DNA of 64,000 nt from Cryptomeria japonica (taxonomy: Eukaryota > Streptophyta > Pinopsida > Cupressales > Cupressaceae). Under the pieces are notes generated by a model. That model was not told the origin of the DNA, ran no database searches, and worked only from the letters and a program-made list of their open reading frames with translations. A program made the translations under genes and the position numbers. Shown here in pieces: positions 34,236 through 46,423 of the stretch. The stretch's first letter is position 1; each line of letters begins with the position of its first letter. The stretch is taken from assembly GCF_030272615.1 (NCBI RefSeq), contig NC_081407.1:138452897-138516896 (forward strand), read 5' to 3'.

Positions 34236-34882
34236 CAAAGAAGTTAAGTGACTGCTCTCAGCAACAGGAAAGATCAATTCCCGACTTAACAAAGTCTGAT
34301 TTAGGGACCCAGGTCGCTTCAAAATCAGGTTTATGCATCCATTTGACTAAATGTTCCATGTAGACCTGGTGTCAAGTCTTCTTGAGAATGCGGGAATCCA
34401 ACACTTTCTCAGCCTGAGGCATGGAAGAAGAAAGTAAGGGCAGGTCGGCAAGTGACTATTGAACATCTGAAACTCGCGCATCCTCCTTGGGAAGTTGTCC
34501 CTTGTAGACAACCAAATCTGCGACATTGAAAATGGGAGACAAAGAATTATCAGATGGCAAATCAATCTTATAGGCATTAGAGCCATACTTGGCTAAAACT
34601 TTAGATGGGCCTAGTCTCCTCATTTGTAGCTTGCTGAGAACCCCTTTCTGAAGTCGAGCCTTGTTAAAATGTACCATCACCAAATCTCCAATTGAAAATT
34701 GCACCTCTTTGTGTGGCATCAACTCTGGCTTTAACTTTTTGTGAAGAATCTTGGAGAGCTCGCTTGACTTGGTCATGAAGCTCCTTCATGGATTGAGCGA
34801 CATCATCAGCTTGACCACTTCTGTGCGACAGATTACCAAGATCTCGTAATTTCATAACACCTCGTGGGTGCATACCATACAC
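34236..34882 (-). pseudogene. Integrase C-terminus and chromodomain of the nested gypsy element
   Basis: The frame at 34664-34882 has VYGMHPRG and the helical KELHDQVKRAL. A frameshift follows, and 34456-34776 has FSIGDLVMVHF, RLGPSKVLAKYGSNAYKI and FNVADLVVYKG. A chromodomain then lies at about 34290-34440 (KVLDSRILKKT, a TGA stop where arginine is expected, then VYMEHLVKW and TWVPKSDF). The frame continues into the PPT and LTR start. Confidence 0.85.
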
Positions 34883-34966
34883 TATCTCAATAGGACTCTT
34901 CCCAGTAGAACTGTTGACACTGTCATTGTACGCAAACTCTACCTGGTGAAGAGCCTGATCCCAACT

Positions 34967-35764
34967 TTATCCATACTCTTTTGTCAAACACCTTAAAAGG
35001 TTTCCAAGTGTCCTATTGACCACCTCTGTTTGACCATCTGTTTGGGGATGATAGGCTGAACCAAAAGACAAGTTAGCTCCCAGTCCTTTCCAAAAATTTT
35101 TCCAAAAATGTCCAAGGAATTTGACATCTCTATCTGAAACAATGCTAACCGACAAACCATGGATTCTTATAACCTCTTTGAAAAACAAGTGTGCAATGTG
35201 ACTAGCATCATGGGTAGTTTTACAAGGAACAAAATGTGCCATCTTACTGAATCTGTCAACAACAAGAAGAATGCTATCACAGCCAAGCTTAGTTTTGGGT
35301 AATCCAACCACAAAATCCATACTGACACATTCCCATGGCCTTGTAGGAATAGGTAATGGCTGATAAAGACCAACATCAGTAGTTGTACCTTTAGCTTTCT
35401 GACAAACCATACACTGCTCAACATACCTTCGAATATCCCTCTGCATCCTAGGCTAATAGTAGAACCTTTGCACAAGTTCCAATGTTTTATTAAGGCCAAA
35501 ATGACCACTCAAACATCCATTGTGCTTTTCTTGGATCAGATTTTCCCTCATCGATCCTTTGGGAACACATAGCTGTCCACCTTTAAACAACAAACCATTC
35601 TGCAAAGTAAAGTCAGCATATTCACTACAAAAGTGATTCTGAAATTCTTGACAAACCTTGTAAATGGCTGCAAAATCTTCATCATTGGGGTACAAATCCT
35701 TGAAGTAATCAACTCCAATACTCTGAATCTGCACTTCTTGCACTGTTAGTAGCCTTCTACTCAA
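34967..35764 (-). pseudogene. Integrase of the nested gypsy element
   Basis: The zinc-binding domain shows H-H (EKHNGCLSGHFG) and CMVCQK, and is interrupted by TAG just after RFYY where tryptophan is expected. The core has all three catalytic acids: SMDFVVGLP, SDRDVKF and TDGQTEVVNR. A TAA after KEYG, where glutamine is expected, separates it from the C-terminal part. Confidence 0.9.
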
Positions 35765-35772
35765 AGCATCTG

Positions 35773-36470
35773 CTACTTTATTACAATGTCCTTTCTTATG
35801 CTTAATAGAAAAAAAGTATATGAGTGCAAATACTCAACCCATTTAACATGACTATGACTCAACTTATCTTGTGAATTCAGAAAACTTAAAGCTTGATTAT
35901 CTGTGTAAACAACAAACTCCTTAGGTAACAAGTAGTGCCTCCACTTCCTAAGAGCTTGGACAAGAGCATACAGCTTGAGATCATAGGATGAATACTTCTT
36001 GGCATCATTGAGCTTCTCACTAAAGAAAGCTACAGGTCTATTCTCTTGACTCAAAACAGCACCAACTGCTATATTACTTGCATCACATTCAATTGTGAAC
36101 AACTTTTCAAAACTAGGAAGAATGAGTATTGCTTGTGTAGCTACCTTTTGTTTCAAAAGTTCAAACCCTTTGTTAGCTGCATTGGTCCACTGAAACTTAG
36201 TTTTAACTCCTCCTTTGATGGTATCCAGCATGGGTGCACAAATCTCACTGAACCCTCTGATAAACTTCCTGTAGAACTGTGCCAAACCATGAAAACTTCT
36301 TACTGCACTTGGTGTCTTTGGTGTTGGCCAATTTGTGATGGCTTCCACCTTTGATGTGTCCATCTTCAAATCTCCTCCTGAAACTACAAATCCAAGATAG
36401 ACAAGTTCCTGCTTCATAAACTCACACTTCTAAAAGTTTATTGTTAGTTGCTCATCATACAATTTTTGCA
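35773..36470 (-). pseudogene. Reverse transcriptase C-terminus and RNase H of the nested gypsy element
   Basis: It contains a TAG stop, then KCEF, LGFVVS and WPTPKTPSAVRSFHGL. RNase H follows with ECDASNIAVGAVL, YDLKLYALVQAL and VVYTDNQAL. It is out of frame with the segment before, from a frameshift near 36480 after EEHLE. Confidence 0.9.
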
Positions 36471-37094
36471 ATACAATACTAAGATCTCTAGATGTTCCTC
36501 TTTAATTCTACTAAAAATCAAGATATCATCTAGGTATACAACAACAAATTTACCAATAAAATCTTTCAGCACTTCATTCATGAGTCTCATGAATGTACTG
36601 GGAGCATTACTAAGACCGAATGGCATAACAAGCCACTCATAAAGTCCTTCATTGGCTTTGAAGGTTGTTTTCCATTCATCACCTTCTTTTATCGTGATCT
36701 GATGGTATCCACTCTTGAGATCAATCTTGGTGAAGTACTTTGCACCTCCTAAGCAATCCATCAAGTCTTCAATTCTTGGGATAGGAAATTTGTACCTAAT
36801 AGTGATTCTATTTATGGCTCTTGAATTTGTGCATAGCCTCCATGTTCCTCCTTTCTTGGGTGATAACACTGTAGGTACGGCACAAGGACTTATGCTCTTC
36901 TTTATCAACCCTTGGTCCAACAATTCTTGGACTTGTCTAGCCACTTCCTTGTTCTGTTCGGGAGTCATCTTATAGGCTGCTTTGTTGGGCAATGATGCTC
37001 CTGGAATAAAATCAATCTAATGGCTTATGGCTCTAATAGGAGGTAGAGTTGTTGGTGCTCCATCACTTATGATCGCTTTGAAGTTGTCTAGTAT
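36444..37094 (-). pseudogene. Reverse transcriptase (fingers and palm) of the nested gypsy element
   Basis: Motifs in order are [43 protein letters not shown] and [11 protein letters not shown] (catalytic YLDD near 36530). Two stops upstream, after HEVQ (37095-37097) and near 37017, separate it from the protease although the frame is the same. Confidence 0.92.
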
Positions 37095-38873
37095 CTACTG
37101 CACTTCATGAGGTATTTGAACCTTCTTTTCTTGCTTTGCTTCCTTTGGTTTCACTATAAGAGCAAACCCCACTCCTTCTCCTTCCATGAGAGTGTTAATG
37201 AACTCTTTTTCACTCACCAATAACACATTTGGGCCTTTAGTTTTGCTGCTCTCTCCTTCATCACTTAGGGACTGAATATGGTATGTAACTCCATCCTTTT
37301 GAAAAGAATAAGAGTTCTTCTCTCCATTGTGAATGGCCTTTCTGTCAAACTGCCACGGTCTACCAAGAAGTAGATGGCAAGCATCCATAGGCGGGATGTC
37401 ACACAAGACTTTATCCTTATAACTACCTATGTTGAACTCAACCCATGTTTGTTCATTCACTACCACATGCTGCTCCTTGTTGAGCAAAGTGACCCTATAT
37501 GGATTACTATGTGGAATTCTTTTCAACTTCAGTTTACTTACTGCTTCTTCTAACATAATGTTGTCAGTAGACCCTGAGTCTATCACCACTCTACAAACCT
37601 TACCAAGGACCTTGCATTTGATTCTAAACAAAGCTCTTCTTTGAGTTGGTTCTTCTTTGATTGGCTCCTTAATCAAGGCTCCTCTCATCATTAAATTTTC
37701 TCCATCTTCAGGAGCTAAGCTCCCATCTTGTGTCTTGCTTCTTTTTGCATCTTCTTGTGCATATGTCACTCTTCTTTCACTTCCTTGAGAAGAAGAGGAT
37801 TTCTCTGGACATCTATAGGCAGGGTGACCCAACTTTTGGCAATTGTAACACTTCATGGTGGAGAAGTAGGACCCTCTTCCCGGTCCACTAGATCTACCTC
37901 TTCCTGGGTTGCTAGATGATCCCCTTCCTCGATAGTTGCTCTTGCTATGTGAATCCTCACTTTGCTCTAAAAGTTTGGACTCTCCTTGGGACCTCTGATC
38001 TGGTCCTCTTCCACCAAAACTGCCTCTTTGGCCTCTACCATCTTTTCCTCTACCTCGTCCTCTGTTGCTTTGTTCTTCCATCTTTTTACTCTTTTCCTCC
38101 CCCTTCAGTGTCAATTGATAGCACTTATGCACAGTGTTAGGACATAACAAACTCAACTCCTCTTGAATATTCCATCTCAAGCCATTCAAGTATCTAGCTA
38201 CCTTGATGCTCTCATCCTCTACCACCTTGGATCTCAAACACAACTTCTGAAATTGCTTAGTGTAGCTATTCACATAGAAATCTCTTTGTCTCAAGTTTTG
38301 TCTCCTCTTGTGCAACTGGATTTCATAATATTCAGGGATGTATGCCTCTTTCACCTTGGCTAACATGCCCTTCCAAGTAGCAATGGGGTTCTTGCCCTCT
38401 TTTTGCCTCTCTTCTTGGAAAAACTTCCACCAAGTCAATGATGCCCCTCTCAATCTAGATTTGGCCACCTTCACCTTTTGTGCCTCACAGATTCCATCAC
38501 ACTCAAAGTGATTCTCCAATCCCTCTATCCATTCCAGGACTACCTCTGGCTCCATTTTTCCACAAAAAAGTGGCACTCCTTCTAGGGATTTTCCTCCTAA
38601 GGCTTTAATTGCTTTAAGGAAAGGTTCTTCAGGTAGAACGAGGTCTGGTTCAGGAGTCCTATCCTCTTCTAAAACATCTTTGCCTTTCCCCTGATTGACC
38701 TTCATTGTCACTTTATCAGTTTTGTCTTCAGCTACGTCTAGTTTTCTCTCCAATTGTAGCAATCTTTCTTTCAGGAGTCTATTCTCTTCCTCCTGATCTT
38801 CTACCTTCTTGGCTAACTCTGCATTAGTCACCATTCTAAGACTATTTTCTCCTATTGATTCAGCATCTGACAT
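37095..38873 (-). pseudogene. Gag and protease of the nested gypsy element
   Basis: This open reading frame of 592 codons starts at ATG 38873-38871, 29 bases after the PBS, which supports this start. Residues about 18-60 form a charged coiled-coil. A gag capsid-like part follows (LTWWKFFQEE, RQRDFYVNSYTKQF). A region rich in RGRG and SNPGRG lies near residues 270-336, with one zinc knuckle CYNCQKLGHPAYRC. The protease motif VVIDSGSTDNIM is near residue 431, with GRPWQFDRK further on. This is the longest intact frame in the window, but the polyprotein stops at 37095. Confidence 0.93.
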
Positions 38874-38901
38874 CAACTACTTTCTTCCCAAGTCTAAACT
38901 T

Positions 38902-38913
38902 GCTCTGATACCA
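38902..38913 (-). other. Primer-binding site of the nested gypsy element, initiator tRNA-Met type
   Basis: On the minus strand TGGTATCAGAGC, a perfect match to the common plant site, lies three bases after the 5' LTR end. Confidence 0.93.
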
Positions 38914-38916
38914 ATA

Positions 38917-40682
38917 CGATAGGGAGGCCACCTAGTTTGCTATCAATTAGAATTCTTGATGGTTTGCTTCTATCCCTTCCCAGGTTCCAAGTCCACCCCT
39001 CTAGACTTCTAAGTGCTTCCCTACCAGTATTCGCTCACCACACTCGATACAAGCTCATAAATAAACTTGTTCTCCATGCTCCTAGATTTTGTCGCTATGT
39101 TTGCAGAGGTGTAGGACTACCCTTGCTTACTCGCAGTCTGTAAAGTCATCATCCTATCTGATTTTGCAATCAAACTTCTACACCAGTCCTCCCCTGCACT
39201 TACTCCTTTACGGTCACTAAAACCTAGCTGGACTTCTTCCAAGCTCGCCTAGGCTCAATATGCAGAAATGGCGATTGCCATTTCCTGGTTTCCTCCTACT
39301 GCTACTCTACTCTTACTATACATTTTCGGCTCTTCCTGAAGAACTCCAATGGTCGTGTGGATCCCACGATGGAGGTTCAAGACAGAGCCATATTTACACT
39401 GTGAATTCAAAACAAAGAAACGAACAACAAAAAGGAAACTTTAATTACAGAACTGTAATGAAACTTAACAAAAACAATACAGTACAACACTCAACGATAG
39501 AAAACCAAAAAGACTTCTATGTATTTCTCGTGTTTCCTATATTATCCAACTAATCCAATGCCTTACAATTAGTCTTTTATAGCTCATCCATCCGTTGTGG
39601 AACATAGACGGTTACAAACTGGAGAAAACAGTTTCATAACGAGTCATCGGCGTAGCCTCAAAACCTAGCTTTTGATGCCCGTTGGTGACTTGCTAAGTTC
39701 GCACTTTTCCATCGGGTGATCGGGGTAACCAAAACACACCTTCGCCGATGGCCGATAACCATGTCCACCACTCGCACTTTTCCATTGGGCATCGGGATAG
39801 CAAAAAATCCCTTCGTCCGATGGTCGATGCTTTCCTCCACTTCCTGGGCGTTTCCATCGAGTCATCGGCAAGACAACCAAACAGCTATCCCGCTCGTCCA
39901 ATCTTGCTCGATCTCTCTTTTCGTGCTCCGCCACGTGGCACCCCCTAATTGGCTCCGGGGTCCCTGCCCCGCCACCTCAGCACGGCCTCACTAACCGCCT
40001 AGAATGAAGCTCTTCTTTGTCGCTAGGTCCCACCATGGTCGCCAAGTCGCGGGGAATAAATTTCGTGCATCTCACCATAGCGGTATAGCGACAATCGTGC
40101 GATCATCCCAAACTTGCTCACTCGTTAACTTGCCTAAGCTTCTCTCTTGTCAAGCCCCACCTTGGTCGCCAAGTCGCGGGAGATAAACTTCGTGCATCTT
40201 GCCATAGCAGTATAGCGACAATCGTCCGATCATCCCAGATCGCTCACCTATTAACCAATCACAGGAAGAAGGTTCCATCGAGTCATCAAGTAGCATTACA
40301 TTGCGCTTTTCCGATGGCCGATGTCTCCACTGTCTACCTCCTCTGCTTGTGCTTTGTCATGGGGTCGTCGGGGTAACATGAAACTACTCCCATCGATACT
40401 CGATAACAACTTCTCCGAACACCAACGACTTATCGGGTCATCGGAGTAAGTGTGAACCACTCCTGCCGATACCCAATACATCTAATCCAACTCTGGCAAC
40501 CTCATCGGGGTAAGACTTGCCGTTCGGGGTAGGTCTTGTCGATAAGGATAATTTCAAAAACTGCAACTAAATGACCAAACAAATGGACTAGAGCCAGTCC
40601 TTATGTATTTACAAGACCACTAGAAGGTCTCACAAGCCAAAATTGGTTAAGGGCATTTCAACCCTTAGGTGCTCCTGCACTA
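38917..40682 (-). repeat. 5' LTR of the nested gypsy element (1766 bp)
   Basis: It is homologous along its full length to 32451-34221. Its terminal bases have mutated (TA...CG instead of TG...CA on the minus strand). Confidence 0.93.
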
Positions 40683-40687
40683 GTGTG
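40683..40687. repeat. Target-site duplication GTGTG (right)
   Basis: It is identical to 32446-32450. In the copia coding sequence (minus strand) it is the CACAC within the PASTP motif. Confidence 0.9.
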
Positions 40688-43600
40688 GAAGCAGGTTTGC
40701 AATCCTGCATTCGAAACCTGTCAAGCAAGTTACTGGTATACTTAGACTGAGTAATAAAAATGCTACCATCAGTATGCCCAAACTCAACACCTAAACAATA
40801 ATGGAGAAGCCCCAAATCTGTCATATCAAAATCCTTGCACGGATCCTATTTGATTTCTGCAATCAAATGTGCAGAACTGCCAGTAATGATTAAGTCATCC
40901 ACATAGACAAGAAGAAAGAGAATATCATCACCAGAGTATTTGATATATACAGATTACTATCAGAAGGGCAACGCTGAAAACCATGAGCAACCAAGTACTG
41001 ATCAATCTTAATGTACCACGCTCGAGGAGCCTGTTTAAGCCCATTGAGTGCTTTAACGAGTCTACATACTTGATGTTCCTTGCCGACAACCTTGACACCA
41101 GGAGGTTGTGTCATGTAGACTTCTTCCTGCAACTGACCATTGAGGAAGGCACTCTTAACATCCATCTGATAGACTTTCCATCCAAACTGAGCTGCAATAG
41201 CGAGAAGAAGACAAATGGTACTCATCTTGGCAGTAGGAGCAAACGTCTCCTCATAATCAATGCCCTCCCACTGTGTGAATCCTCGAGCAACTAATCTAGC
41301 ATTGTACTTATCCAAGGTACCATCTGCATGATACTTGACCTTATAGACCCATTTGCAGCTGATGGCTTTCTTCCCTAGAGCAAGATCAGAGAGAACCCAG
41401 TTGTTGTTCTACAGAAGGCTCTAGTATTCTGCATCCATTGCATGTTCCCACTCTGGAATCCCTTTTGCTTCGGTATAAGTCTGAGACTCATAAATACTAT
41501 GAATGTTGGCCATGAGAGCAAAGTTAATTGTATTTTGTTGCTTGCCTTTATTTTTGGAAGATCTACCCTCAATGAGCTCATCAGAACGAAGATCATTGAT
41601 GGTCTTAGCCCACCACTTAGACCGGAGAGTAGATGTGCCAACATCAGATGGAGGAGGAATAACTGGAACCAGAGGTGGAAGAGGATCTGGAACAGGTGGA
41701 AGATTAGCATCATCCAGAGGAAATTCAAGTAGTGCATCATCAAATACAAAATTTGCACCCTCCCTCCCATCAGGTGAACCAAATGGAAGACGAACACCTA
41801 AATCAGAAGCCTTCAAAGGCGGATCCTCAGAATTATGCTCAAAGGAGGAAAGTTGAAATGTTCCTTGATCTTCATCAAAGACAACATCGCGACTGAAGAT
41901 GAGACGATTAGTGTCTACATCAATTAGCCTTATGGTTGTCACTGTATCCTGTAAACATAAGCTTTTGACTCTTGGAATCCAACTTAGAGCGCTTCGCATC
42001 TAGAATCCAAACATATGCAGGAGAGCCAAAAACTTTCAAATGGCTGATCCTGGGTTTGCGACCAGTCCAAGCTTCCTCAATACTCTTCCCTTTAACAGCA
42101 TGAGTGGGAGACCTATTAAGGAGATAGACTGCAGTAAACACTGCTTCTGCCTAATAAGTCTTAGGAACATTTATGTGTTCCAGCATAGACCTAGCCATTT
42201 TTGTAATGGTGCAGTTACAACGTTCTACAACATCGTTCTGCTGAGGAGTGTGACGTTTTATGCCATGTGTATCACAGAAAGTGGAGAAAGCAGTAGACCA
42301 AAACTCCCCCCCATTATCAAACCTAAGAATAATAATAGAACAAGTAGACTCTTTTTCTACCAAGGCCTTAAATTTCTGAAATACAGGAAACACATCTGAT
42401 TTCTGTCTAAGAAAGTGCACCCACATCTTATGACTGTAATCATCAACAAAAAGTAAGAAATAACTGCACCCAGTAACAGAAGTAGTATTCATTGGACCAC
42501 ATATATCAGCGTGGACCAACTGCAGTACCTTAGATGCTCGCCATGAGTCACCATCCTTGAACAGTGTCCTATGCTGCTTCCCAGCCTAACAAGCTTCACA
42601 AACTCGTTGAATCTGAGTTTGAATTTTAGGTAGGCCATGTACTAAGTCTTCCCAAACAAGCTGAGCAAGATAGTGAATGTTCAGGTGACCATATTGTTGA
42701 TGCCATAGACGAGTGATAGAGGAGGATTTTGTTGCGAAGGCATGCTCAAGAGAATCGCCTGTATCCACAAGTCTGTAAAGACCATGATCCTCAATACCAA
42801 CAGCAACTGTAGTGCCTGTCGCATGCTCAATAATAGAACACTTATGTGCATTGAAGATGACATCAAGCTAAGGAGAATGCCGCATAATCTGACTCACAGA
42901 GAGAAGGTTCAATTCCATGCCAAGAACGTAGTACACATTGAGGAATATGAGATTCCTCCCACCAGACTATATCTGAACGTTGCCCTTGCCGACAACTGTA
43001 TACTGCTCACCTCCTCCAAAAATAACTGAATTAGTATAAGGAGTGAATTCTGTAAACCAATCACGTCTGTGAGTGAAATGTCGAGAAGCGCCAAAATCAA
43101 TGTACCAAGCAGAAGATTTCACATGGTATGCAGGTCTTTTAGCCATGAAGGCATAAAAGGCAGACTCTTTCTGCTTTGTGTGCTCAGCGACATTGGCCTT
43201 AGGCACAGACCCTCCCTGCTTTCGTTGTTCGGAAGCTATCCGATTGTGACAATCCTTAATCAGATGGCCATATATCTGACAATATTTGCATTGAACCTTT
43301 TTCTTTTTCAAGCCTTTTTGTGAGTGACTAAAGCCTTTCTACTGAGAGGGATTGAGATGACTGAGATTTGCCTTTATCCTTGTGAAAGGATTTGGCTGCA
43401 AAGACTTGCTAGAGGAGGATGAAGTGGCACTGCTACCAAACTGTTGTTTCCAGCGATCCTGCTGCATAAGTTTGGCACATAACTCTGTAAATTTCAGATC
43501 AACATTCGTAGACGTAATGTTGAGAGTCTCTATGAAGTGCTCATAGGATTTTGGTAGGCTTTTCAGGGTTATGACTACCATATCCTCTTCCTCCATTTTT

Positions 43601-44694
43601 CGACCAATAGCTTTGAGTTGATCTCGAATGTCCTTTATCTTTGTGAGATGCTCCTGTAAGGACAAGCGTTCGTCCATCATGTAGAGAACAACTAGTTCTT
43701 TAGAAAGAACGCTTGGCTTTTGTCGAATGTCTCATGCAACTCCTTCAGATGCTTCCAAATTTCTGAGGCTAACTTGTCGGAAGGAATCTGAGGTAACTAG
43801 TCATCTATGACAGAGAGCTTGAGAAACATAACAGCCTCTTGATTACAGTCATCAAACTTGTCCTGATCTAATTCGACTATGGTAGGACGAGATTTTGTTC
43901 CCAAAACAAGATCATCAAGGAGACGATATTCAAAAATAGTCAACATGCACTGCTTCCAGGTGTTATAATTCTTGCCATTAAATCGTTGACCGTCTTCCAA
44001 CATCAAGTTGGTAAATGACACCATCTTGCACGTTTCCCAATGCACAAAAATCAGAGAAGAGGCGATAGCACGGAATACAAAGCACAAATCACAATGCAAA
44101 AAACAAAGGCAAATATAGGTACAGACTTCAAAATAATTAAGAAGTAGGGTTGGCACGGATTTCAAGAAAAAAATTTGGTTGACCATAAAAATCCGAAGAC
44201 AACCCAAAAATCCTTGCAAAAAACCCAAAAAGAATCAGAAATCAAAATTGAAATCCGCTGGCACGAAATTTGAGGCACAAAAAATGATGCACCCACATAA
44301 TTCTAAAAATAATCCAATTGAGCTCTTGAAAAACCCACCAAGAATCTGCAATCAGAAAAAAAATTCGACTTGATCTGAAGGGTTAAAACCCTAACCAAAA
44401 ATGCAGATTTCCGTCCAAAAATGGCTGAAAAAAAATTTGCAGGTGGAAAAAATCTCGTCACGCGCAGAGGATTAATGTCGTCGCGGGACGAAGGTCTAGT
44501 TAAAACGAAATCTGCCACAGAAAACACGAAGAATAGTAGAAAAAACCACCTCGAAGAAAACCCTTTAGAAAAAAAATTTGAATTTCGAATTCTGAAAAAA
44601 TTGCAAGCCCTAGATTTGGTTTATCACTGATGAAAAATTTCATTGGAAAATTTTTATAAAAAAAAAAAAATCGTTCTGGTCTAATACCATATTA
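40688..44694 (-). pseudogene. Ty1/copia gag-pol relic, main part right of the nested gypsy element
   Basis: Reading on the minus strand, gag begins about 44029 (MVSFTNLMLEDGQRF). It carries ICDQL-type helices (IKDIRDQLKAIG) and zinc knuckle CKYCQIYGHLIKDC. The protease has AWYIDFGASRHF, where F replaces the usual S after the catalytic D. The GAG-preintegrase motif is LWHQQYGHL. The integrase core shows HADICGPM, RFDNGGEF and NDVVER, with about five residues deleted before TPQQN. Reverse transcriptase follows (WKVYQMDVKSAFLNG, LKQAPRAWY, LGLLHYCLG). More than ten stops or frameshifts are present. It is the same family as the element at 60090. Confidence 0.92.
44679..44690 (-). other. Decayed primer-binding site of the nested-host copia element
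   Basis: On the minus strand TGGTATTAGACC follows the LTR end; it has two changes from TGGTATCAGAGC. Confidence 0.7.
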
Positions 44695-44940
44695 TGGGGA
44701 CATAATTGATAAAAAATTATTGTTGTATTTACGAATGATCATGAAGATCATTATAAAGAATTACAAAGAAATACAAAAACCAAATAGAAAGTTGCTAATA
44801 AGAAACTAAAATTACAATATATTACATTATTGAGCATTAATAACTTAGGAAAATATAATATTAATAGTCTTTTACTAGGTTGACGGTAGTTGACCTTTCT
44901 CTTTGGATGTTGAAACTTTTGGTTAGGTTGCATGGTTGAC
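44695..44940 (-). repeat. 5' LTR of the copia element (outer edge approximate)
   Basis: On the minus strand it ends TATGTCCCCA. The middle (TATTAATGCTCAATAATGT, TTTCTTATTAGCAACTT) matches the LTR at 60090-60334. The far edge lies near 44940 by length. Confidence 0.7.
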
Positions 44941-44992
44941 CTTTAGAGTGTTATTTCTTCCACAGGTTGGCAGCATTATGCTCTAATACCGC
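44941..44992 (-). mobile_element. PBS and first internal bases of the element with LTR 44993-46419
   Basis: On the minus strand GCGGTATTAGAGCATAATGCTGCCAACCTGTGG-like sequence follows the LTR. It parallels the start of the non-autonomous element's interior at 15664-15695. It is cut by the copia LTR. Confidence 0.6.
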
Positions 44993-46419
44993 TGTAATGT
45001 CCCCTTCTTTGGATGACATGGATAGTAGGGATAATTACTTTGCAAACTTAATTACAAGAGGATAATTCCTTTTATAGCCTTAATTAGTACTGAGAATCAT
45101 AACTAAATCACGGCTATTTCTAATATGTCAAGAAAATTATGCCACTATATTGATATTTTAATATTATATTATGTATGAATAACTTGCCAATGTTATAAGA
45201 ACCACTATATTATGTGGATGTATAGTTTGCCCCTCTTTGATGCAATGATCCTTCAATGTTGTCTCTAATATGTCTATTTAATAATGCCAAGATAACTTGA
45301 TGTTGTACCTAATATTTCATTGTACTCGAACCCCCATAAAGTGCTATTATATCTTATATGATAGTCTACGTATGCGAATAAGACTGTGATATTATTTAGA
45401 GTAAGGAAGTTGTATCTAATTCAAAAATGTATTCTTGCCACGACTTTGGTGCTGTCTCTAGTTTATATTTAAGTGCTTGTAACTAGATTTGTTAGTAATT
45501 AAATTTTTGTACTTGAGAAGATCTAATACCGTATACAGATAACCCCCCAGTTGAACGAGGTAGAAGGCATTCTTATGTCTTGTTGTTGGGTTGATATGTC
45601 ACATTGGAAAGGACATAACTTATGCCTCTTCATACATGACATTCTTCATAACAAATACTAATCACACCTCTTGAGTTATTGATGAAGCTTGTACTCTCAC
45701 TGATCTTGTTGAATGCTAATCACATTCGTTCATAATAATTACCAATCACTACATTCCTAATCCACATCGTTTATTTCTCCTTGTATATTGCTATTACTGA
45801 AGATAGTAAATCCTTGTCTAGATGTACCTTTCCAGACATCGATTATAATATTCTCCTTAATTGATGTCGATAGTAATATTCTTAACTAATCATCATTAGT
45901 AAGAATGACGATATTACCACTCCTTGGTTTGTTAGATATCATAGTTAATTGCCTTCTCCTCTAACTTAGTTATTATCATATCATAATTGTTGTTCCTTCA
46001 TAACCATATCGGTTATGATCGTTGTATGATCTAACATCACTATTAAAGTAATTGCTGCTCAGTCATACATTAATTGTCGTCTTCTGGATCATTGTCTCCA
46101 GCTAATATTTATTGATACTTGCCAATGCTTATCAACGTCTTAGTCGCTTTACTGATCTGCATATCATACCATTACCTATTAATCGTTAACTATCGTGTGT
46201 ATGATCGATATTCATGATCATCAAATTCTTATTGCTTGGCTTTCATTCTTCATAGGAACTGCCATTCCTGATGACACGGGAATATTTATTACCAATTCCT
46301 CATTTGTCGATTGTCTTTCCGTATTGTTTCCTATTGATCTTGCCTGCATAGCAATCATTCCATTAACCAATTGCTTCATTGATTCTTATTGTCTTTAAGT
46401 CTTGAATGGGGACATGACA
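44993..46419 (-). repeat. 5' LTR (1427 bp) of an LTR element interrupted by the copia insertion
   Basis: On the minus strand it starts TGTCATGTCCCC and ends GGGGACATTACA, the same termini as the non-autonomous element at 14237. The middle differs in sequence. Its other LTR is missing. Confidence 0.8.
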
Positions 46420-46423
46420 TTCT

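Larger units (their letters stand above)
32451..40682 (-). mobile_element. Ty3/gypsy chromovirus, complete structure, inserted in a copia element (8232 bp)
   Basis: Reading on the minus strand the order is 5' LTR, PBS, gag-protease, reverse transcriptase, RNase H, integrase, chromodomain, PPT, 3' LTR. A perfect 5-bp target duplication borders it. The integrase (GLYQPLPIPTRPWE, FSKMAHF) and the DSGST protease motif are like CRM/Reina-type chromoviruses; the clade is a judgement from motifs. Stops and frameshifts make it inactive. Confidence 0.95.

Noticed and set aside
37095-38873. 592-codon frame with coiled coil and RGRG region as a cellular RNA-binding protein
   Set aside because: It starts just after a retroelement PBS and contains a CCHC knuckle and a retroviral-type protease motif; it is gag-protease.
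32451-40682. Evidence for a centromere because of the CRM/Reina-like chromovirus
   Set aside because: One decayed copy without satellite arrays or other centromeric marks does not support this.
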